8,834 nucleotides of DNA from Eubacteriales Family XIII. Incertae Sedis bacterium (GTDB lineage: Bacteria; Bacillota; Clostridia; Peptostreptococcales; Anaerovoracaceae): the NCBI GenBank assembly GCA_031255695.1, contig JAIRSA010000016.1, positions 1 to 8,834 on the forward strand. The letters are read 5' to 3'. Shown here one piece after another: positions 1 through 4,401 of the stretch. The position numbers and the translations under genes were made by a program. The number at the start of each line of letters is the position of its first letter. Position 1 is the stretch's first letter. The notes under the pieces are model-generated. The model worked only from the letters and a program-made list of their open reading frames with translations. It was not told the origin of the DNA and searched no databases.

Positions 1-157
1 ATGAAATCGGGCTTGGACACCTAGCTCGATAATAGTACATCATAAATATGGATATATTGCAAGTATTTTTGATAAGGCGGGGCGGCATGCTGATCTAAAC
101 CGCCAAATTGTCCAAACTGCGCCAACTAAGCAAAAGAGGGCAGCCACACTACGACTT

Positions 158-193
158 CAGTGCGCAATGCTCATTCAGTGCGCAATGCTCATT
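158..193. repeat. 18-bp tandem direct repeat, two perfect copies
   Basis: The unit CAGTGCGCAATGCTCATT occurs at 158-175 and again, with no gap, at 176-193. The second copy runs into the first two bases of the candidate -35 box at 192-197. A further GAGCGCAC at 201-208 resembles the reverse complement of the unit's GTGCGC part. Tandem sites touching the -35 of a toxin-antitoxin-like operon are typical of operators bound by the antitoxin or the complex. That role is inferred from position only. Confidence 0.75.
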
Positions 194-220
194 GAGATTT
201 GAGCGCACATGAGATATAAT
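192..220 (+). promoter_or_regulatory. sigma70-type promoter of the PIN module
   Basis: TTGAGA (192-197) is followed by a 17-nt spacer and TATAAT (215-220), a near-consensus sigma70 promoter. Transcription would begin near 227, so the ATG at 219, which lies in the -10 box, cannot be the start of the next gene. This supports the ATG at 243. Confidence 0.7.
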
Positions 221-242
221 GGTGGTGGAAGGATGGTTGCGC

Positions 243-688
243 ATGAAAGTTTATTTGGACAATTGCTGCCTTAACAGACCGTTTGATGATCAGCGCGAAG
301 ACGCAGTGCGTATGGAAGCTGAAGCAGTGATGGCGATTATTAGCAGATGCGATAATGGCGCTTGGGAATTTTGCATCAGCGATGTGTTGTTTGATGAGAT
401 TGACAATACGCCTAATCTTGTCCGCAAGCAAAGATTTTTGTGCTGTACCGATCGGCACGGAGCCACATAGAGCTGACTGCTGACATCGTTTTGCGCTCAA
501 AAGAATTGGAATGCTTTGGTCTCAAATCCTACGATGCGCTTCATTTGGCAAGCGCTGAGGCAGGTGGTGTCGATGTTTTTCTTACAACAGATCGTAGGCT
601 GATAAGCGCGGCGGAACGGTCGGATATAGCCATTAAAGTGAAGAACCCATTATTATGGCTGGCGGAGGTGCTATACGATGAATACTAA
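243..688 (+). pseudogene. PIN-domain ribonuclease (VapC-like toxin), split by one frameshift
   Basis: Two overlapping reading frames together give one PIN-domain protein of about 148 residues. The first frame starts MKVYLDNCCLN at 243, with GGAAGGA nine bases upstream, and reads through DEIDNTPNLVRKQRF. The -1 frame then continues LYRSARSHIELT and ends at 688. The join lies in the T run 435-439, and one extra T would restore the frame. All acidic PIN positions are present: Asp6, Glu52 in DVLFDEI, the Asp of YDALHLA and the Asp of FLTTDRRL. PIN proteins are Mg-dependent RNases, usually toxins of toxin-antitoxin pairs. Conservation on both sides of the break points to a recent mutation, a sequencing error or recoding. 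The flanking codons AGA TTT TTG are not a good slippery heptamer, so recoding is the least likely. Unrepaired, the first frame stops at 470 after 75 residues and lacks half the active site. Confidence 0.8.
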
Positions 689-893
689 TATTAATGCAAT
701 ACGCGAAGAGGGGTTTCGTGTGCTGGTGGACGGGCTGGGAGCCGCAGGGGCGGTGAATTTCCTGCGGCAGTTTGAAAGCGGCAACGGCAACTATACCGAA
801 GAACGCGAGAAGCTTATGGAAGGCGTGACGATTGACGAAATCGCCACCCGGATACAAAAACGCAAGCAGCAGGGCGGATCTGTGAAGCCCTGA
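678..893 (+). CDS. small hypothetical protein, probable antitoxin partner of the PIN gene
   Basis: This encodes 71 residues starting MNTNINAIREEGFRVLVDGLG. The ATG overlaps the end of the PIN frame by 11 bases and is preceded by GGAGG at 664-668 with nine bases of spacing, so translation is probably coupled. The protein is charged, with no membrane segment. It has a helix-like N-terminal half (IREEGFRVLVDGLGAAGAVNFLRQFE) and a basic, Lys/Arg-rich tail (IATRIQKRKQQGG). Small proteins of this appearance (IREEG..., L..GA..FLRQFE, Y..ER..L) are commonly found beside PIN genes. I do not recognise a named DNA-binding fold such as AbrB, RHH or Phd. The antitoxin role is inferred from size, overlap and partner. 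The gene sits downstream of the toxin, whereas most antitoxins are upstream. If the toxin is dead, this is a leftover gene or a solitary antitoxin. Confidence 0.7.
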   Translation: MNTNINAIREEGFRVLVDGLGAAGAVNFLRQFESGNGNYTEEREKLMEGVTIDEIATRIQKRKQQGGSVKP

Positions 894-919
894 CAACGTT
901 GATTCTGTAGATTCCGGCG

Positions 920-1016
920 ACGCCAGTTGACCCAGCCGCCACTGCATCAGTGATGCATGCCCACTCTGGCGTATGTGGGCATTGATACAATGCGGCATGG
1001 CGCTGCTAACTGGCGT
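920..1016. repeat. 97-nt multi-arm inverted repeat
   Basis: The outer arms ACGCCAGTT (920-928) and AACTGGCGT (1008-1016) are perfect reverse complements. Inside them lie three more perfect inverted repeats: CACTG-CAT-CAGTG (940-952), ATGCCCAC (957-964) with GTGGGCAT (975-982) around a 10-nt loop, and CATTG-ATA-CAATG (980-992). The last two share three bases. The segment can fold as a long imperfect hairpin or as a cloverleaf-like structure. No T run follows, so it is not a standard intrinsic terminator. A small mobile repeat (REP- or MITE-like) or a structured RNA are both possible. Confidence 0.6.
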
Positions 1017-1030
1017 GCAGAAGTTTACGA

Positions 1031-1059
1031 TTGCTTGCCCGCCCAAAATATGGTAGAAT
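1031..1059 (+). promoter_or_regulatory. candidate promoter of the SUFU-like gene
   Basis: TTGCTT (1031-1036), a 17-nt spacer and TAGAAT (1054-1059) make a moderate sigma70-like match. A start near 1066 would give a 5' leader of about 140 nt that contains both copies of the 25-bp repeat. The -35 half is weak. Confidence 0.35.
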
Positions 1060-1080
1060 AATTCATAACAGTATAAGCGA

Positions 1081-1165
1081 TTGTAGGCGCATGCCGGGGG
1101 AGTGTCGTAACGCTTGGGAGCATCAGACTTCGCGATCAGATTGCGGGCGCATGCCGGGGGAGTGT
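1081..1165. repeat. two-copy 25-bp direct repeat with 60-bp period
   Basis: TTG(T/C)(A/G) followed by the 20-mer GGCGCATGCCGGGGGAGTGT occurs at 1081-1105 and 1141-1165. The last 20 bases are identical (1086-1105, 1146-1165) and the copies lie exactly 60 bases apart. Each contains GGC-GCAT-GCC, a short stem. Both lie upstream of the gene at 1207, probably inside its leader, so they could be regulator sites. Two copies without cas genes do not make a CRISPR array. Confidence 0.7.
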
Positions 1166-1206
1166 GCTATCACAAAGGCCTGGCGTATTTTTTGAGGGGA
1201 TAGTTT

Positions 1207-1869
1207 ATGTCTATTAAATGGCTAGAAAAAGCCCGTGAAAATAGGATCGATAAATTGGAAGAGGATGCCTACGAAACTAAAGATAAATATATGGAATCTG
1301 TCTTGGGCAAGGAATATGGAATGGTCATGCATGCCATCATTCCTTATGCTATTGGGGGCGGCCTGGATTTATACTATTATCCCAATTATTGTGCCGGGGC
1401 GGTAATAGCGACAAAGGAATTGACGAATTATAAATTCAACGAGCCTAAAAACGATCAATATGATGCGTATGAATTGATCATGATAACAAAGCACAAGATC
1501 GATCTCGACTCAGTAAAAGAAGGGGAACCTTGCGAAAATACATTCGCATATGATCATAAATCTATAAACGGCATATTGAATTGTATAGCGCCGTATTCGA
1601 CACAATCAAAATTAAACCAATATGACACGATTGAATTTCCCGAAGACTTTGAAGGCGTTGGCGGGAAATGCCTTATTATCGACGCATTTTCGCATCCTCT
1701 TTGTGACAAAAGCACACGGAACAAGAAGTTTGGGCTTATGCTGTTAATGGAAATCCATCGTAATGAGATGGAGTACGCGATGCAGCAAAAGGGGCGGGAT
1801 TTAATCGAAAAATTTAAGGCGACGGGGATTTATCCCTTCACAGGCATCAATAGGCCGTCGGTCGTATGA
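1207..1869 (+). CDS. SUFU (suppressor of fused) domain-like protein
   Basis: This encodes 220 residues, with GAGGGGA seven bases before the ATG. There is no signal peptide and no clear membrane segment, so it is probably cytoplasmic. The order of motifs fits the bacterial SUFU family. A core strand region GMVMHAIIPYAIGGGLDLYYYPN lies around 38-60. Then come YDAYELIMITK (85-95), a central segment with LNQYDTIEFP (136-145), and a C-terminal helix LLMEIHRNEMEYAMQQKG (179-196) leading to the family-like ending NRPSVV (215-220). Bacterial SUFU proteins have been proposed as immunity proteins of polymorphic toxin systems; no toxin gene adjoins this one. The gene is visibly richer in A and T than the lipoprotein gene downstream, which suggests horizontal transfer. 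It stands alone, with non-coding DNA on both sides. The family call rests on the C-terminal half and overall length; the molecular role is unknown. Confidence 0.6.
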   Translation: MSIKWLEKARENRIDKLEEDAYETKDKYMESVLGKEYGMVMHAIIPYAIGGGLDLYYYPNYCAGAVIATKELTNYKFNEPKNDQYDAYELIMITKHKIDLDSVKEGEPCENTFAYDHKSINGILNCIAPYSTQSKLNQYDTIEFPEDFEGVGGKCLIIDAFSHPLCDKSTRNKKFGLMLLMEIHRNEMEYAMQQKGRDLIEKFKATGIYPFTGINRPSVV

Positions 1870-1988
1870 ACAATGCTGTAAAATCGGCCGCAGAGGTGCC
1901 ATGGTTTTAGTTGGAGAGCAGTATTAGCCGCGTTTCGATCGGGGAACGGTATAGCAAGTGGCGGGAGCGGCATGGCAGAGGGGCTGGC

Positions 1989-3035
1989 ATGACAAGGGAA
2001 AAGGTTATGGAGAAGTTTCTTGAAAAACGGGCCTCGCGGATCTTGGCGGCCTTCATGATGCTGCTGATGATCGCCATGGCTGGCTGCTCCGGCGGAGGCG
2101 CGGATCTTTCGGGCGGCGCGCCGGAGGGCGGCGGGCAGGCATACAGCTTGAGGATCGGCAATGCGTTGGCGGACGCGGACCCGATAAACGTCGGGCTGCG
2201 CCAGATGGCGGAAAAGGTGAGCGAACGCACTGGCGGCGGGCTTGAGATCAGCGTGTATCCGTCCAGCCGGCTGGGCGATACGGCCGATGTGCTCGAACTG
2301 GCCAAATCCGGCACGAATGCCGGGATAATAATCGATTCGGAGCTATTGGCGGGCTATGTGCCGGATATGGCCATATATTCCGCCCCATATGTATTTGACA
2401 GCATGGCCGACGCGAGGAAGTTCATCGATACGGACATATTCAAGGAGTGGGACGCAGGGCTGGCGGCGCATGGGATGCGGGATCTCGGCTTCAACTGGTA
2501 CCAGGGCGCGCGGCATTTCCTTACGAACCAGAGGGTAGGAAAGCCTGCGGATCTGAGCGGGCTCAGGCTCTGCGCCATGGACAGCGTGGCCGCCCAGGAG
2601 AGCATGAAGGCCTTTGGCGCCATCCCCACGGCCATGGCATGGGACGATGTATACCGCAGCCTGCAAGTGAGGGCGATCGACGCGGCGGAGGGCCATAGCA
2701 AGGCCGTCTACAGCGCCTCGCTATACGAGGTCATAGACTATGTCGCCGAGACTGGGCATTTCACGCTTTATGCGGGCCTCGTGGTAAGCGAGGGCTGGTA
2801 TCAGTCACTGCCCTATCAGTATAAGCGGATATTGCTGGAAGAATCCCGCGCGGCCGGCGACTATGCGACGGAACTGACGCTGGAGATGGAGGCCAGGCAG
2901 AAGGCTGAGATGGAGGCTGCGGGCGTGGAGTTCGTGCCGGTCAATATCGGGCTTTTCAAGGAGGCCAGCAAGAGCGTATATATCACCATGGGCTGGGAGG
3001 ATCTGAAAGCGAGGATCGACAAGGCGCTCCAGTAA
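1989..3035 (+). CDS. TRAP transporter solute-binding lipoprotein, DctP family
   Basis: This encodes 348 residues. A lipoprotein signal peptide has a basic start, a hydrophobic run ILAAFMMLLMIAMA and Cys33 in MAGC, so the mature protein would be membrane-anchored outside the cytoplasm. The DctP fold follows from YSLRIGNALADADP. It contains VYPSSRLGDTADVLE, then GARHFLTNQR (Arg175), PADLSGLRLCAMDS, FGAIPTAMAWDDVYRSLQVRAIDAAEG and a helical C terminus. DctP proteins capture carboxylates or related solutes for a DctQ/DctM permease, and no permease gene is in the window. The Arg of the usual GLKxRVP motif, which salt-bridges the ligand carboxylate in SiaP, is Cys195 (codon TGC at 2571-2573). The position of SiaP Asn187 is Gly. 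Ligand preference may therefore differ. Start choice: ATG 1989 has AGAGGGG five bases upstream; ATG 2007 with AGGG eight bases upstream is nearly as good and gives a neater signal peptide. Confidence 0.88.
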   Translation: MTREKVMEKFLEKRASRILAAFMMLLMIAMAGCSGGGADLSGGAPEGGGQAYSLRIGNALADADPINVGLRQMAEKVSERTGGGLEISVYPSSRLGDTADVLELAKSGTNAGIIIDSELLAGYVPDMAIYSAPYVFDSMADARKFIDTDIFKEWDAGLAAHGMRDLGFNWYQGARHFLTNQRVGKPADLSGLRLCAMDSVAAQESMKAFGAIPTAMAWDDVYRSLQVRAIDAAEGHSKAVYSASLYEVIDYVAETGHFTLYAGLVVSEGWYQSLPYQYKRILLEESRAAGDYATELTLEMEARQKAEMEAAGVEFVPVNIGLFKEASKSVYITMGWEDLKARIDKALQ

Positions 3036-3054
3036 GCGTGAAAGCGCGGGGCTT

Positions 3055-3253
3055 TGGCGTCCATATCCGTGGCGTCCATGTCTTGGCATTCGTGTTTTGG
3101 CGCCCAGGCTTCGCCGCCAGCGCGTGGCGCCCATATCTTTGGCATTCGTGCCTTCGCGCCAGACCGGGCATGGCATCCGCCAACGCGTGGCGCCCAGTCC
3201 TTGCTGTCAGCGCGTGGCGCCCATATCTTTGGCATTCGTGCCTTCGCGCCCAG
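3055..3253. repeat. cluster of ~38-bp hairpin-forming repeats
   Basis: A 43-bp block is perfectly repeated at 3118-3160 and 3208-3250, exactly 90 bases apart. A diverged copy lies at 3070-3107, and fragments lie at 3055-3069 and 3188-3198. Each full unit has outer arms TGGCGC and GCGCC(A) and an inner hairpin GGCA-TTCG-TGCC, which as RNA is a stem capped by the very stable UUCG loop. The cluster fills the gap after the lipoprotein gene. It could stabilise or attenuate that transcript, or be a genome-wide repeat family. No T run follows any unit. Confidence 0.8.
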
Positions 3254-3337
3254 GCCGGGCGTGGCCGCCGCCCCGCTGGCAGACAGTCCTAATCGTAACG
3301 AAATCCAGGAAAATTTGTAAAGCGACGGAATACAGAC

Positions 3338-3366
3338 TTGACGAAATCTTGCGCAGGGGTTATAAT
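3338..3366 (+). promoter_or_regulatory. sigma70-type promoter of the GntR gene
   Basis: TTGACG (3338-3343), a 17-nt spacer and a perfect TATAAT (3361-3366) give a strong promoter. Transcription would begin near 3373, leaving a leader of about 105 nt before the GntR start at 3479. It also shows that the regulator is transcribed separately from the lipoprotein gene. Confidence 0.75.
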
Positions 3367-3379
3367 TATACTGATTACC

Positions 3380-3414
3380 GATCAAAACGGAGTAAATGTG
3401 TCACCATTTTGATC
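3380..3414. promoter_or_regulatory. palindrome just downstream of the gntR promoter, candidate operator
   Basis: GATCAAAA (3380-3387) and TTTTGATC (3407-3414) are perfect reverse complements around 19 bases. The site starts about seven bases after the predicted transcription start. A repressor bound there would block early elongation, and autoregulation is common among FadR-type regulators. In RNA it could also form an 8-bp stem. The spacing is longer than the compact TGGT-N-ACCA operators of many FCD regulators, so the binding protein is open. Confidence 0.45.
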
Positions 3415-3446
3415 AGTGGGCAGCTATTTGCACATACTCGCGATAA
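3396..3446 (+). CDS. possible 16-codon leader ORF
   Basis: An ATG at 3396 with GGAG at 3389-3392 opens a frame for MCHHFDQWAAICTYSR and stops at TAA 3444-3446, 32 bases before the GntR start. It lies wholly in the predicted leader, and its start falls in the loop of the 3380-3414 palindrome. The spacing from GGAG to ATG is only three bases, which is short for efficient initiation. A frame this short can arise by chance. If translated, it could couple leader structure to gntR expression. Confidence 0.2.
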   Translation: MCHHFDQWAAICTYSR

Positions 3447-3478
3447 CCCTACCATAGTTTAGAAACTGGTGATTTCAA

Positions 3479-4168
3479 ATGGAAACCATAACTGACGGCA
3501 CCGTAAAAGAAAGCGCCCGGGAGCGGGCATACAGAATACTCAAGAATTCTATAATAATGTTGGAACTTGAACCAGGGACCATGGTCAGCGAGAGCGACCT
3601 GGCAGCGAAGATCGGGGTTTCGCGCACGCCCGTGAGAGAGGCCCTTATGGAGCTTGGGAAGACCAAGATCGTCGAGATAATCCCACAAAAGGGCAGTTTT
3701 ATATCAAATATTGACTATGATCTTGTCGAAGAATCTAGATTTATGCGTTTGGTGCTTGAAATGGCTGTGGTGGAGATTGCATGCGAATCGGCCGTGGACG
3801 AGGACCTGCTGGAACTTGAGGAAAATCTGGTTATGCAGGACTTCTGCATATCCAGCTTCAATTCGGACAAACTTATGGAGCTTGACAACCAGTTTCACAA
3901 AAAAATATTCTGCATCGCGAACAAACTTCAGACATACAACATGCTCAGCGCCATGTCGGTACATTTCGACCGTGTACGCAAGATGAGCCTCGACACGGTG
4001 GAAAATACGGTGAAGGACATAAAGATCGTGGCGGATCACCAGGCCATCCTCAAGGCTATGCGGGAGAAGGACAAGGCGGCTGCCAAGCAGCATATGGAGA
4101 AGCACCTGTCGCGTTGCAGGATCGACGAGCAGCGGATCCGCGAGAAATACCCTGGGTATTTCAAATAG
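3479..4168 (+). CDS. GntR-family transcriptional regulator, FadR/FCD subfamily
   Basis: This encodes 229 residues with GGTGA six bases before the ATG. Residues about 14-76 form the GntR winged helix-turn-helix: ERAYRILKNSIIMLELEPGT, SESDLAAKIGVSRTPVREAL as the recognition helices, and the wing IIPQKGSFIS. Residues about 85-215 form the all-helical FCD effector domain. The metal-binding set of FCD proteins is visible: Asp136 and His140 in LDNQFHKKIF, His187 in ADHQAIL and His209 in MEKHLSR. Such proteins bind a carboxylate-type metabolite next to a metal and usually repress catabolic or uptake genes and themselves. The promoter at 3338 and the palindrome at 3380 fit autoregulation. The neighbouring TRAP lipoprotein is a plausible target, but this is inference, since no matching palindrome was seen before that gene. 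No truncation is seen. Confidence 0.92.
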   Translation: METITDGTVKESARERAYRILKNSIIMLELEPGTMVSESDLAAKIGVSRTPVREALMELGKTKIVEIIPQKGSFISNIDYDLVEESRFMRLVLEMAVVEIACESAVDEDLLELEENLVMQDFCISSFNSDKLMELDNQFHKKIFCIANKLQTYNMLSAMSVHFDRVRKMSLDTVENTVKDIKIVADHQAILKAMREKDKAAAKQHMEKHLSRCRIDEQRIREKYPGYFK

Positions 4169-4182
4169 ACGGCGGCCGCACT

Positions 4183-4231
4183 GGCGCCGCATGCAAGCCT
4201 TCGGTTGGCGCGCCGGCGCCGCATGCAAGCC
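4183..4231. repeat. 17-bp direct repeat after the GntR gene
   Basis: GGCGCCGCATGCAAGCC is present perfectly at 4183-4199 and 4215-4231, 32 bases apart. Each copy contains the palindromes GGCGCC and GCATGC. It lies in the convergent gap between the GntR gene and the sensor kinase. Confidence 0.75.
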
Positions 4232-4290
4232 GTCCGCGGCGATCGGGACGGCGGCTGCGCCTTAGCCCACGCGCCACCAGCCGGCATGAC

Positions 4291-4347
4291 GGCGGCCGCA
4301 GCGCCCTCTGGCGGCCGCAGCGCCCTCTGGCGGCCGCAGCGCCCTCC
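4291..4347. repeat. 19-bp tandem repeat, three copies
   Basis: The unit GGCGGCCGCAGCGCCCTCT occurs head to tail at 4291-4309, 4310-4328 and 4329-4347; the third copy ends in CTCC. GCGGCCGC is palindromic, so each unit can fold. With the direct repeat at 4183-4231, it fills most of the 233-base gap between two converging genes. No T-rich intrinsic terminator was found there, so the structured repeats may limit read-through from either side. Confidence 0.85.
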
Positions 4348-4401
4348 GGCAGCCGCCGCAACCCATTTGCGCCGACCCGCTTCTGTAGGTGCTGCCGCAG
4401 C

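Noticed and set aside
219..242. Upstream ATG of the PIN frame at 219
   Set aside because: It overlaps the -10 box, while ATG 243 has a Shine-Dalgarno and matches the usual PIN N terminus.
1081..1165. CRISPR array
   Set aside because: Only two copies, no cas gene, no strong repeat palindrome, and the repeat lies in a gene leader.
1878..1910. Terminator after the SUFU-like gene
   Set aside because: TAAAA and TTTTA flank a GGC/GCC pair, but the stem is interrupted and too weak to call.
1911..1988. TTG start extending the lipoprotein by 26 residues
   Set aside because: The extension puts a long charged stretch before the lipoprotein signal; the ATGs at 1989 and 2007 both have better sites.
2861..3385. 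Minus-strand frame with repeated peptide AKARMPKIWAPRA
   Set aside because: The peptide repeat is just the translated DNA repeat cluster; the frame also runs into the antisense of the lipoprotein gene and has no convincing start.
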